From Reticulitermes lucifugus (Eukaryota; Arthropoda; Insecta; Blattodea; Rhinotermitidae), in the NCBI GenBank assembly GCA_026260175.1, contig JAKCWW010004459.1:1-41137 (forward strand): a stretch of 41,137 bases of DNA, written 5' to 3'. The notes beneath the pieces were generated by a model. That model saw only the letters and a program-made list of their open reading frames with translations, ran no database searches and was not told the origin of the DNA. A program made the translations under genes and the position numbers. Positions 11,313 through 21,565 of this stretch are shown one piece after another. The stretch's first letter is position 1; each line of letters begins with the position of its first letter.

Positions 11313-11655
11313 AAAATGAGCGGAGCATGTGGTACATGTAAGGAGAAAGAGAAATGCATGCAGGCTTTGGTAGTGCAAACATGAAAGTAAGAAAGCACTT
11401 GGATGGCGTAGACATAGGTGGGAGGATAATATTAATCTCAATTTAAAAATGATATGGGAGAATGTATAGTGGTATTATCTGCCTCGGCTTAGGGAGAGGT
11501 GGTGGGCTCTCGTGAACGCGGTAGTAAATGCTCGTGTCTCATAAAACGCGGCAAATTGCGCGATGAGCTGCGGATTACATTCCCAAGATGGACTTTGGTC
11601 CATGGATTTAGTTAGTTAGTTAGTTAGCCAGTCAATCTGTCAGTCAGTCAGTCAT
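11313..11655 (+). mobile_element. LINE 3' end and (TTAG)n tail
   Basis: A frame through a few stops reads EHVVHVRRKRNACRLW and KKALGWRRHRWEDNINLNL, the conserved C-terminal tail of this LINE group. The 3' UTR follows, with GGCTCTCGTGAACGCGGTAG, CATAAAACGCGG and GACTTTGGTCCATGGA. The element ends in five TTAG units that mutate into CAGT units by about 11654. The same UTR and tail recur as short truncated copies at 20461, 26849 and 37890. Confidence 0.85.
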
Positions 11656-11814
11656 AAATTGTAAAAGCCATGGTGTAACGTACAAGAGCATAAATTTTTT
11701 CTAAGCAATTAAGCGTGCTGGAATTACATAATACCGTTTTTTGGTCTCATCATCTGACCCAGTTTTTAAGTCCACAAGCAGGTAACGAGAAAACGACAAG
11801 CATTAGCCTTCTGC

Positions 11815-11945
11815 ATATACAGGATGTATCAGGAGGAATCTGCTCTACTTCGGGACAATGTTCTTTAGGTTAAGTTACCTCTGTAAAACCAAACATACCT
11901 ATATCCGAATTTGAACCTTTACGAAGAAAATGCCCCGAGAAAAAA
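11815..11945 (+). mobile_element. Possible terminus of a Tc1/mariner-like element
   Basis: TACAGGATGTATCAGGAGGA at 11818-11837 resembles the TACAGGGTG..TCA terminal repeats of arthropod Tc1/mariner-like elements, such as the edge at 2641. About 100 bp of AT-rich UTR-like sequence follows. No matching inverted end and no transposase were found nearby, so this may be a solo end or coincidence. Confidence 0.35.
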
Positions 11946-12357
11946 TGTGGCCTTCTTGCGTTTCTGCGTAACATGATACGTTATGCTATACTGCGCAGGT
12001 ACGTCCTTGAGCCGATAGCCAAGCCAAGACACGCGGAGGTGAGTGTGCTATATAAAGTACTTGGAAACCTAAGAACGATTTTTATGAAACTAGTGCGACT
12101 TTTCCTTATTTAATATCCTTGTGTCACTCAGATATTTACTATATGTTACGTACAGGTTTTAACGTCACAGCAAGAACAAATTTTTCCTTGTTTTAATACG
12201 TATGTGGTAATCAATAAATTTATGACAGTTATCATTCTTTAAAACTTATCTCGCCATTATCTCCGTAACCGTTCTTATTCGGATATATGTATTTTTGATT
12301 ATATCGATGTAATTTAACCTAAGAAACGTTCTCCCCAAATATGACATTTTTATCCGG

Positions 12358-12409
<52 letters not shown>

Positions 12410-13164
12410 TGTGTGTGTCAGAGTGTGTACTTCGCAATAGCTTATCATCAGCAGACCAAAATATTTCTTGCGGTAAGAAAATCTTTTCTTTTCCTCTTCA
12501 TAAGGAAATATTCGTATAAATAATACTAATTTTTTATGATCCATGCCTGTAATACTTAAGCAATCAAACTGTGTTTTACTACTGCTTTTCCTAGAAAGGG
12601 GAAAAAAGAGAGTGAAGGAAAATAGGAAAACAAAAATATATAAAAAACTGAATGTACGAAGGGAAAGGGAAAATTATTTGTATGTATATAAGAAAGAACA
12701 GAGAAATAAAACAGGAATTTTTAGGAGAAGATGACACAGTTCGCATCCCATGGCTGTCATTCGGTTTACTGAAGTCACAGTAGCCTACTAGAGAGACCGA
12801 TCACTTAATTCGTATTTGTTTGTTATGTTGTACACCAACCCTTGAATTCGTGCCAGGAGTTGTTTTCTCAAAATAAACCCATTACACATTTCCCGCCTCG
12901 TTGAATATTATGTGTGCAGGGGAATAATGTTCTGCGGCTCAGTGGTGCTCGGCATTGCTGTTATTTCGAGCCTCGTTTAAATGTTTAAGCTTTTCTGTGG
13001 TAAAATAAATAATACGTAAATCGGGTTGCATGAAGTGCTTGACACTGCATTTCAGTTAAAATTTTTATACCGTAGTCGTGTCGTAATTTTAATTGTATTT
13101 TGTAGGCTTTTTACGTAAATTCAAAGGCAACTATTTTAAACACAACTGGCACTGACAAAAGTCT
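11946..13164. other. No recognisable feature apart from a microsatellite
   Basis: AT-rich sequence with a compound TA/TG repeat (annotated separately). A purine-rich segment at about 12590-12735 gives a lysine-rich 63-codon frame that looks like composition bias. Confidence 0.4.
12354..12420. repeat. Compound microsatellite (TA)n(TG)n
   Basis: About nine TA units run directly into about 16 TG units, followed by an imperfect GTGTGTGTCAGAGTGTGT tail. Open frames through it on both strands are repeat artefacts. Confidence 0.95.
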
Positions 13165-13262
13165 ACATTATCATACAGTTCCGGTTTCAAATCCGGACAC
13201 CGGAGATCTTGACTGAATTTTTTCGTGGTTTACTCCAGTCACTCTAAGAAAATAACGGAGTA
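13165..13262 (+). mobile_element. SINE family C fragment
   Basis: A B-box-like CGGTTTCAAATCCGG (13182-13196) is followed by a body with TTCGTGGTTTACTCCAGTCA and CTCTAAGAAAAT. These align with GTGGTTTCCCTCAGTCTCTC at 15679 and with the minus-strand copy near 38700. It is short and diverged. Confidence 0.45.
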
Positions 13263-13544
13263 GTACTTGTAAGTTACGAGCGTTTCCTTCCAATTTTTCA
13301 AATTCATCATTAAATAATCGTACCTACTGACATTGTTAAACCATAAATTGAATTAAATTCAAGTGGGAAACAGTGCTGTTTATCTTTTCCGTAAAATTAT
13401 CACGATTAATCTCTTATTTAAATATTACAATTTTCCACACCTCCATTTTAATAAAAACTGGAACAAGTAGCTAATATTTCTTCGCGTGAGAGACAATTGC
13501 ATTCCTTGTCATTATCACATTCTGTAGCAGCTGAAAATTTAAAG

Positions 13545-13586
13545 GAGGAATAATACTCAGATTGAGAGGAATAATACTCAAATTGA
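13545..13586. repeat. 21-bp tandem duplication
   Basis: GAGGAATAATACTCAGATTGA is followed at once by GAGGAATAATACTCAAATTGA. Two units differ by one base, a recent local duplication. Confidence 0.9.
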
Positions 13587-14379
13587 GAAATTTAAAATTT
13601 AGGCGTGTATTAAAAGAGTGGGAATGGGGGTTCGAATCGCTTCCACAAAATTCTGTCGGAATACTTATGTATCGCTTTTACAAACTGCAGCTACTCTTTT
13701 TAATGTCGGGAGTATAGCTTAAATTTTATAATGTCTTTGGGTGTTCTGTATGCAGTTCGCGGTAGACACATTTAAAGGAAAATTATGTAGGTTTTATATA
13801 GAGCGAGGTGGAGGGGCAACATCTTATAGTAAATACCTTCTGTATGATCATTTCATCGAACGCGGCAGTGCTTGTTCCGGTTTTAACGCAGATGTTGAAC
13901 CTGTTACGTGACACTCGCTGTATAACGGGGGTCTGCTGTGTGTATGTAGGTTGTATATGATTTTTAATACGAAAAATTGTCAGTCGCTTCGTAGATTGTA
14001 TCCATTGAAAGATGTGATGAAGACAGATGGAATACGTTTTATATTCATTAATATGTTGAACGAATACAAGCGGCTCATTGTGATGTTGACCCGCTCAGTC
14101 TGAAAATATGTAGTTGGGTAGACCACAAGAAACAACCCAATATTTTTGAACTTTGTATTTCGGCAATATTTTAAACTATATAAAACGGCGTGTGTTTTAA
14201 TCTTACAGGCAAAGCAGACTGTGCTGGCAATATTTACAGAATTTAGAATAATGGAGGCAGAAGGTGTCAGCTTATTTGCTGATTATTCTAGGGAAGTAAA
14301 TAGCATGAGTAGAGACACCAACCGCACCACACTTTTCAGTATAGGCTACGTGTGGTCTGCACTGCATGTTCACACACAT

Positions 14380-14412
<33 letters not shown>

Positions 14413-15654
14413 GATATATGTTATGAGATTTTCTAGCAATGAAGTTTCTTCTGCATTATGACATCATGTTGTTTGGTAGGGGAGGGATCAAGGCTTCGGA
14501 GAACATACTATATCTATCTTCAGTGTAGATGCATTTTTTGTTCCAAAGGTGGAGGTAGGTGCCATGTTATCTTTATATTTCATAGCTGTCTCATTTCGTG
14601 GAAAGTATAAATTACGTTGGAGAAATACGAACAAAAATCAAATTTCCCCTGAACTTTAAATAATTCAGATCTTATTAAATATAATCAAAATCCAACTCTG
14701 TAGGGCTCTGACGATGCTGTATGACTCATTGAAATAATCTTCTGTTTTGTACTTTGCCTAAATTTTTAACAAAGTACTAGGTTTCGGAAAGGTAGTGCTT
14801 CGTTTAAAATTTAGACGATGTACACAGTCCGAAAAAAGAAGATTATGTCAGTGAATCATCAGAATCCGTTTAGTAATCAAATGTGTTGTGGTCGAGTAAT
14901 TCGCACTCCTGTTTCTTATTCCGGAGGTTCCAGTTACGATTCTTGGCCGCGTCACTTGCTACCGCTCTCTTTTCTTCAGCGTCACAGTGAAATCGTTGGA
15001 ACAGTAAGTTACATGTCGTCTGTGTTAAAATAAACGACGAAAGCTGCCGTTACGGTGCTTTTACATTACACGAGTCACAACCTTACAATCCAACGCTATG
15101 TAAATTTTGAGTTGTAAGCGCGTCGTTACATGAACCAAGACATTATTTTGATAAATGGCTATAGAAATGCCGATATACAGGCGCGAATACCCTATTACAC
15201 ACAAGGTTCGTTTTATGAACTTGATTCAAAGACAGCATAGGGCCATAATCAGGAAAATAAGAACTGAATCCATTTACGTAACGACACGACCCAAAGTTTC
15301 CCTTCATGTAGAGATTGTGGAAGAGCTCCTATGATAATCCTATCATTTTACATCGGAGGCAACTTTTTAATTGAGATTTAACTGTATTAATGTTGTTTAT
15401 TCATAGGGATGCTCATTGTAGCTAATGCAGTTAATGTGGTTATACAAATTATGGCTGGTAATTTTACGTGATTATGTTGTAAAACATGGCGAACACCAAG
15501 TATTGTAATTCTGCTTGGCCATTAATAGGCTATAGACTCTGTGCATAAATACTGATACACTTAAATTCATAATAATACCAATATCGCCCTGCAGGTTGTT
15601 ATCCGTATCGATCCACGTTTGTATTCGCTAGACGCAATTTCATATCTCGGCCTG
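13587..15654. other. No recognisable feature apart from a microsatellite
   Basis: AT-rich sequence. The 96-codon frame at 14146-14436 ends in microsatellite sequence and has no recognisable domain. The stretch around 14705-14765 weakly resembles 17138-17200 (CTCTGACGATG..TGTAT and TTCTG..TTGTACTTTG), perhaps a diverged shared repeat. Confidence 0.4.
14371..14420. repeat. Compound microsatellite (CA)n(TA)n
   Basis: About ten CA-type units with one TA interruption pass into about ten TA units. On the other strand this is the same (TA)n(TG)n compound type as at 12354, in opposite orientation. Confidence 0.95.
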
Positions 15655-15745
15655 AACACTGGATATCCTGAGTGGTTAGTGGTTTCCCTCAGTCTCTCCA
15701 GGCAAATGAAAAATAGTAACCTGCCCCTATGAAGCCGTGATAGCT
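15655..15745 (+). mobile_element. SINE family C body fragment
   Basis: GTGGTTTCCCTCAGTCTCTC followed by CAGGCAAATG matches the body of the minus-strand copy near 38690-38720 (CACTTAGTCTGTCCAGGCAAATGCC on its sense strand, given here only as that core). The tail AGCCGTGATAGC may correspond to the GGCCACGGCCGC part of better copies. The head was not identified. Confidence 0.45.
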
Positions 15746-16029
15746 TTCTGTAAAACATTTTCCAGTTCATCGATTATCGTATCTTTCAAAACGGCATGTT
15801 CTCAGGTCCTGGCAGTGCCGTAAAGTCACAAATATACCAATTTCAATAAAAAAACAGGTATTTTATTTTTTTGTTCAGGATAATTTTGTATGTAGAAAAA
15901 TTATTCGGGATCATCAATGTGGATTTCGGCATAACAGATCGACTGCATATCATACATTTTTCTTTAATCATATACTTGAGAAAAAAAATGGGAATAAGAT
16001 GGGGCAGTTCGTCAGATGTACATATAGAT

Positions 16030-16290
16030 CTCAAGAAAGGCTGTGATTGCAGTAAGGAGGGATGGTTTGTACAATATTATGTTTGAGTTTATTGTCCCCC
16101 TAAAACTAAGTGCGTTGATAAAAATGAATTTAAACGAGACTCACAAAGTCCGTACAGACAAAAGTAAATTGAATAAATTTCTTGTTCGGAATGGCCTAAA
16201 GTATAGGCATGTGTTTTGCCTCTGCTTTTCAACTTTATTTTAGAATATTCTATTACGAAGGCCCAAGCAAACCAAGAGAGAGTTCTTTGA
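16030..16290 (+). pseudogene. LINE reverse transcriptase fragment
   Basis: A 66-codon frame (16043-16243) reads AVRRDGLYNIMFEF, LSALIKMNLNETHKVRT and KFLVRNGLK. This is the segment between reverse transcriptase motif A and the GLKQGD block in the same LINE group as 7905-11655 (whose equivalent near 10015 reads IPTELVRLIKIGL). It continues in another frame with ITKAQANQERVL near 16255-16285, matching the ALEYAIRKVQANQ-type block. Neither end of the LINE is present, so this is an isolated internal fragment. Confidence 0.8.
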
Positions 16291-16385
16291 ATTGGGCACA
16301 AATGGATAGATGAGCGTCTGCTTTATATCCATGATAACTTAGTGGATGAAGAAGACACAGAAGTCTCATTAGTCCCTATTACGGG

Positions 16386-16921
16386 AGCTTGTCTAGGAGT
16401 AAGAAAAAGAAACCACACCCGTACCCCGACTTTTCCGATTACGTCGTTTGCCTCCAGACACAATATATTAAGCTAAGGGCGCAAATTCGTAGGCAGGAAG
16501 CTGAAGATATTTTTGAATTGTTGATCTCCCATGATAAGGATCTGACACTGGATTATCTTGTTGAAATTCGGAAGCAAAGCGCCCTTGAAGAAGCTGAGGA
16601 GCCTGAAGAACGTACGCCTGGGCCTAAGCCGAAGGAAAGGACCAAATGATTTCGAAGTTGACAGAGGGGCTTGGGCTTACTGAAGCTGGCATCAGATATT
16701 TGAGGACACTGATTTCAACAGAGCAGATAGTAGCAACAACTAGACAAAGAATTAGAAGGAAGCTTGCTTGGTGTGAGGAGATCCTGAAGGAGAAGAGGTC
16801 CTGGTCTCACCAGATTTCAGTGTCTGTTTTCTTCAAGTCATTTCCATCATCTGCTTGTCAGGATTGGTCAAGTTACCTGATTCGCAGGGGCAGCCACATA
16901 AGGGAATATTGTCATAAGTAA
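16386..16921 (+). pseudogene. pogo/Tigger-like transposase C-terminus, frameshifted
   Basis: Two overlapping frames (16389-16649 and 16646-16921) make one protein tail split by a frameshift at the ATGA overlap. The first has RRQEAEDIFELLISHDKDLT and LDYLVEIRKQSALEEAEEPE, the acidic stretch after the DDE domain in Tigger/jerky-type proteins. The second has LTEGLGLTEAGI, then ATTRQRI and EEILKEKRSWSHQISVSVFF, matching the family's helical tail with its CYEEILxEKK..SQTSVxxFFK pattern. CENP-B-type DNA-binding and catalytic domains are missing upstream, where LINE sequence lies instead. The start codons are not meaningful. This is a remnant, not two genes. Confidence 0.7.
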
Positions 16922-18686
16922 CTTACGAATGAAGAGACTATTTTAAAGTACATAACATAAAAATAGATGCCATTTTGTGAAATTCACAGAATCTTAAAAC
17001 TGCGTGTAATGTGATAGCATTCGGAGAAACACGCTGCCTTCGTGTCCATGCGAATAATCTGTTAGGTATAGACAATCTGTTAGGTATTGGCTTATATCAT
17101 CGCTTTAGGAATCTCTGTCATCCATAGAATCTAAAAGGTTCTGACGATGGTGTATAATATTGAGAACCAATTGTCTTCTGGACTTTGTCCATCGTCCGGA
17201 TAAAATATAACAATTTTTGTATTATATTTTAATATTTTATCCGGACGATGGACAAAGTCCAGAAGACAATTGGTTCTCTATCATCCATGTTGCGGTGTAT
17301 CTTCAGGGTTCTATTCTGAAGATGGACATACTGTGTTCCTCTGAAAGGTTGTTTTTTAACTACCAAACTACACGGTGTTATAATCTTGAAGACCACATTT
17401 TACTTCTTGTTTTTTTATGGTTCCTTAGTTCTAGTACTGCTGCAGGACACAAACGCCCTTTATAGTAAGTGATGATTTTAATGCGAACAAGAGTACGCCC
17501 GGTGTGTTATTGTGCAGAGCTTAGTTATGCTGCTGTCCGTGACACGCATTGTGAAGGGTTTAATGTCCTGCAGAAACTCGACGAACATGGTGGATCTTGG
17601 ATAATGCACAGCAGGGGTGTCTGCTCGTTCATCAGTGATAAAGGGTGCTTGTTGTTGAATGAACACAATGCATCGTTAAAGACATTTATTGGTAAGCAGA
17701 AGAGGGCATTGTGGTTTCTGTGGAGTTGAATGAATGTCTTTACAAATATAAAGACACGAGTAGTTGACGAAAATAATCAGAACGCTCTATAGATTTCAGT
17801 CCTACTTTATTGCCTAAGACTCGTATTTTTCAGAGCGGATTACTTTTAGGTAATATCGTATCAACTTCTAACGAATGAAGAAATAGGATACTAAAAGAAT
17901 CTATCTTACAGAATGCTATCTTCTGAGGTATGACTTCTTACACCCTATGTCATTATTGTCTTACATATTCACTTCTTTATGTTACAGTTAGACTAGTATC
18001 TGATAACACAGTCCCTTCATATTGGAATTACAGATTAGACCAGAACAACTTTTAGAACCACAAACCCTATATAACATTCTTAATTCTTAGTCTGATTATT
18101 ACAAGTCTTAGTTTCCCTTGTTGGTTGAGCGGAACTTGTTTTAAAATTAGTTAATTCTCGTCCATGTTTTTAATGTCCAATTTAAAACAGCGTGATGGGA
18201 TTTTCTCCTTTCCTCTATTTCTATAGCATTTCCTTCACTTCTGAATGCCGCTGTCGACCTAGACGGCACTAGAGCCGTGCCTTATTCTTCCTTTGCTAAT
18301 TGGGAATTAATGTCTGCTCTGAAAACAGGAGGTGCAATAGCGCGTATAGGTTGCCAAGTTAGGGTGTTGGGGCCGCACCGTAATGGGCGCCTGTCTGTTA
18401 CATTCAACGCTTTTACCGTAAGTGTGCACCTGTAGTTTCCAGACGTTTGTAAATGTAGTAATTATTACGGATTAGTGGACTAATCCTTGACAGTTCAATA
18501 AGAGAATTTCATAAATCCCGTCCCCATCTACGGTTTCTACAGATAACATTTTCCACTCATTCTTTTTCAGGTATTACGGTCCTTGCCGGACACTAATATT
18601 ACTTTTTACGTTGTGTTCACCGTGCATTTTGATATCACTCAACAATTAAACCAACAAATGCACTTTATTTCTTAAATATGTCCAAT
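16922..18686. other. No recognisable gene; contains one perfect inverted repeat
   Basis: AT-rich, with only short frames (82 and 86 codons near 17217-17729) that match nothing I recognise. The 17162-17278 hairpin is annotated separately. Confidence 0.4.
17162..17278. repeat. Perfect 47-bp inverted repeat with 23-bp loop
   Basis: Arms 17162-17208 and 17232-17278 are exact reverse complements, starting GAGAACCAATTGTCTTCTGG on the left and ending in its complement CCAGAAGACAATTGGTTCTC on the right. Outside the arms the similarity falls away quickly. The symmetry is sharp compared with the decayed repeats around it, so the event is young or artefactual. Confidence 0.95.
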
Positions 18687-18731
18687 AACCCTACATATGT
18701 TTCGGCTGCAATAGAGTCATCATCAGGGGTT
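18687..18731 (-). ncRNA. Hammerhead-ribozyme-like motif, Penelope-like element type
   Basis: On the minus strand the order is AACCC, CTGATGA, a stem-loop TGACTCTATTGCAGCC, GAAA, CATATG, TA, GGGTT. This fits a type I hammerhead: AACCC/GGGTT is a perfect 5-bp stem I, CTGATGA and GAAA are the intact catalytic core, the palindromic CATATG with its flanking A-T pair is a minimal stem III, and UA precedes the expected cleavage site. Stem II (GACT with AGCC) has one mismatch, and one extra U follows the core A. Hammerheads with very short stem III are known in the terminal repeats of Penelope-like retroelements. Activity is untested. Confidence 0.6.
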
Positions 18732-19724
18732 CAAGGTCACGTTCACTTCAACATTCATTAATCCATTTGGTATCAACACATATACACCACAATGTATGTC
18801 AAGTTTCTATTAGCGGTTAGTAACACTCACTGTTTTCGTTTGTAAAATCATACAATTTATTTTAAATGTCTTGGTGAATGTTGTTCTCATTTTTGAGTTA
18901 AAAGCGTAAATGATGATAATACAATGTCATTAAAAGTTGTTAAAATTATTAAAAATTGCTAGCAATTGGTTTGTATACAAGTAGTGTTTTCCGAGCCCTG
19001 TTTTTGTTGTTAAGTGTCTTGTGGTGTGGTGTGGTGTAACAGCCACACCACAAGTAGAAATGCCAGTCATTTAACCTTGCCTCATCTTCTAAGAAGTTCG
19101 CACTTTCTCTTTGCTTGTCATATGTCTATTTCTTCGACCAGTGACCTAAAAGTGGTTGCGTTGCTGCGCCAGCATACAAAGCTAAAGTTAAAGACGTCGT
19201 TAAAGTGTGAGCCCTCCTCGGTAAGGAAAGCTTTGAATCTCCTGTTATTAAACCCCTGGCTATTATCGGATTTACCTTATACGTAAACGTTCAATCACAC
19301 ATTTCATGTCGAAGGCTTGGCCACAGCCGTACTTTGTGAATAATTCAGTAGACCCACATGGGTGATGACTTCTTGAGATGACCATTAGATGCTTGGTCAT
19401 TAGACACACATCGCATCGTGTTTAAGTACCAGTGCCGTTGCTGATTCAGCTGCTAGATCACAAGGTTAATGTTACTAAACTTTTCGTTTTACTGAAATTA
19501 TCTTGACCTATTTTTATTTTCTTCGGAAGCGCAAGCAGTTCGTGAAAGGCTTCAAACCTTGTGGTGGCTCCGCGTACTAATTTGCTAGTTACGTTATGCC
19601 ACTCACATGTGTACCGTCATCGACGGCTGAAAATTAGAACTGACAGGCATAGAGTCTTTGGATTGGAGAAGTCAGAACGCAGTCACATGCTTGCTAGTGT
19701 TGGCATAGTGTGAAAGACTAACAT
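18732..19724. other. No recognisable gene
   Basis: AT-rich. A small hairpin with 12-bp arms (CTTGTGGTGTGG at 19018-19029 and its complement at 19043-19054) lies inside a GGTGT run. The 90-codon frame that starts beside it has no recognisable domain. Confidence 0.4.
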
Positions 19725-20255
19725 AGGCGCGTTCGCAAATATGCGAAAAGCGATTATTAACTTCGTCGTGTCTGTGGGTCCGCATGGAACAACTCGGCTC
19801 CCACTGAATGGATTTTCATGAAATTTTATGCTTGAGTATTTTTCGAAAATCTGCCCTGAAAGTTCAAGTTTGATTAAAACCTGACAGAATAACGGGTACT
19901 TTACATGAAGACCTATGCACATTGATGACAATATCTCGGTGAATTCTTCTCAGAATGGGAAATTTTTCAGACCAATATTGTAGAGAAAATGAAAACACAC
20001 TTTCTGTTCAATAGTTCTTTCTAGAATCCTGCCACTTATGAGGAAATTTGGAGTAATATGGTAGAGCCAGACAGGCCACAGAGGACGATGCGATTTGCAT
20101 GTTGGGTAACTAAGGCAAGAATACAGAAACACATAATGTTTAATAATTATTGTTTTCCCACGGCAACAATGGTTAAGCGAACGTGCATTAATGCTACATT
20201 ACACGTACATTGCCTCTTGTTAGGATATGCCACAGATTTAAATAGGCCCAAGAAT
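19725..20255 (+). repeat. R550 dispersed repeat, copy 3
   Basis: Starts AGGCGCGTTCGC and contains ATGCGAAAAGCGATTATTAA, CCGCATGGAACAACTCGGCT, AAGTTCAAGTTTGATTAAAA, GCCAGACAGGCCACAGA and GGCAACAATGGTTAAGCGAA. All are in the same order as in copies 2 and 4. The right end, after the degenerate inverted motif at about 20176-20188, continues with ACGTACATTGCCTCTTGTTA, also shared. No protein is encoded. Confidence 0.8.
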
Positions 20256-20444
20256 TTTTTTTATAGATTCCTTGTTTGACGACTTTTCCCTGTCTTTGCT
20301 ATAGCTTCGGCTATCGAAACATTTAGTTTGGTCGTCGCCTCCTCAAAACTTCATATTGTAGTTTTGCCCGACTGCAGCTTGTTTCAACGAGTTCATTTTA
20401 TATTTTGTCATATGATTATCGAGACTTTAATTTATTTTTGGATC

Positions 20445-20618
20445 TTAATTGACTACCTATGCTCAGGATAGGGACACGTGGCGGGCTCTTGTGAGTGCGG
20501 TAATGAACCTTCAGGTTCCATAAAACGCGGGGAATTTCTTGACTAGCTGAGGACCTGTTAGCTTCTCAAGAAGGACTCTGCTCCATGGAGTTAGTTAGTT
20601 AGTTAATTGACTACCTAT
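20445..20618 (+). mobile_element. 5'-truncated LINE 3' end with perfect 16-bp target-site duplication
   Basis: Bases 20461-20602 match the last ~140 bp of the LINE at 7905-11655: CTCAGGATAGGGAC, GGCGGGCTCTTGTGAGTGCG, CATAAAACGCGG, CTCTGCTCCATGGAG and a TTAG tail. The flanks TTAATTGACTACCTAT at 20445-20460 and 20603-20618 are identical. This is a clean target-primed insertion with extreme 5' truncation and shows that this LINE family was active after the long copy decayed. Confidence 0.92.
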
Positions 20619-21565
20619 TCCTTGAAAACTGGAATGTTTTCTTTTATGTCCAAGAAGCCCTCATTAGTCTAAGGGCCTTTGAACATTTCGACAGTTATTA
20701 TTAACGATTCTCTTTTTTCGTGTGACTGTGGGAGTTGCCGTCTCTGTTAAAGAACATATGCTAATCAGTGGAGAGGTATCATAATTATTCTGTCTTAACC
20801 TAAAAGTGACAGAGCTCGATTCTGTGGCCGAGAGGGTGACAAATGCAGCGGCATTGGCTATCTGTGTGTAGTAGAATATGGCCTTATAAAGCAAAGAACA
20901 TGTGAATGTAACGGCAAAGGAAATTTTACTGCTTCATTCTACAAGTGGAACTGTAATCGTAAAATGACATTGGCGTACACACCTCCTTGCATTCTCATTG
21001 AATCTGAGTCAATCTACAGAGTGTTTCACGATTTCCTAGGTTTTTGTGATGAAAAACGTTCCCCTCAAAATTGGTCCTCTTCTCAGCGGTTATTGCGTTA
21101 TGGGTGTTATTTGATTCCCTTAAACGTACTCCAGTTCACCGCGCGTATAATTCATGAAGTGGCATTATGTGCTACGCGACCTTGAACAACTGGCACGTGA
21201 CGTAAATTCCAGGCTTATCGCTGTACTTTCACGCGCGCTGTTTTCATCCGAGCGGCAAGGTGCTTTGCGGCAGAGGGTCGGACCTACGTAAACCTGCTTT
21301 AAGCAGATGTCAGTGTAAATTAATGCAGTTCTTTCATGAAGTTAGGTTTACACGTTAAATTTATTATGTTATTTCATATATTTTCAATAATCATTAGCTT
21401 TAATTCTGTGTTTCAAGCGGTCATAAATACCCAACCGTTCAAAATCAGACACGTATCTGTATGAACTTTTTTGATCACAAAATCTTAGGAAATCTTCTAC
21501 AGTTAAGTCCACAAATCATGAAATACACTGTGTATTTTACAAATTTACCTCTTAAAATATATGTT
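20619..21565. other. No recognisable feature
   Basis: AT-rich, with short frames on both strands (76 codons minus at 20664-20894, 73 codons plus at 20964-21185). No domain recognised. Confidence 0.4.

Larger units (their letters stand above)
7905..11655 (+). mobile_element. APE-type non-LTR retrotransposon (LINE), near full length, interrupted by R550
   Basis: The 5' region starts near GTGGGTCCCTGTCACGACAG, a stretch I associate with the 5' end of this LINE group. Then come an apurinic-type endonuclease (about 8190-8920), a reverse transcriptase (about 9630-10330) and a C-terminal region. The last region is split by the R550 insertion at 10756-11312 and resumes at 11313 with RRHRWEDNINLNL. 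The 3' UTR ends in a TTAG run (about 11607-11627) that grades into CAGT repeats. Excluding R550, the copy is about 3.2 kb. Such elements copy an RNA into a nicked target by target-primed reverse transcription. The clade (RTE-, Jockey- or CR1-like) is not settled from this copy. Confidence 0.85.

Noticed and set aside
12246..12544. Overlapping reading frames on both strands
   Set aside because: They are translations of the TA/TG microsatellite.
16389..16921. Two overlapping genes in an ATGA arrangement
   Set aside because: The overlap mimics translational coupling, but both frames align to one Tigger-like protein tail split by a frameshift.
20583..20606. Telomere-like repeat
   Set aside because: The unit is TTAG, not the insect telomeric TTAGG, and it is the tail of a LINE insertion.
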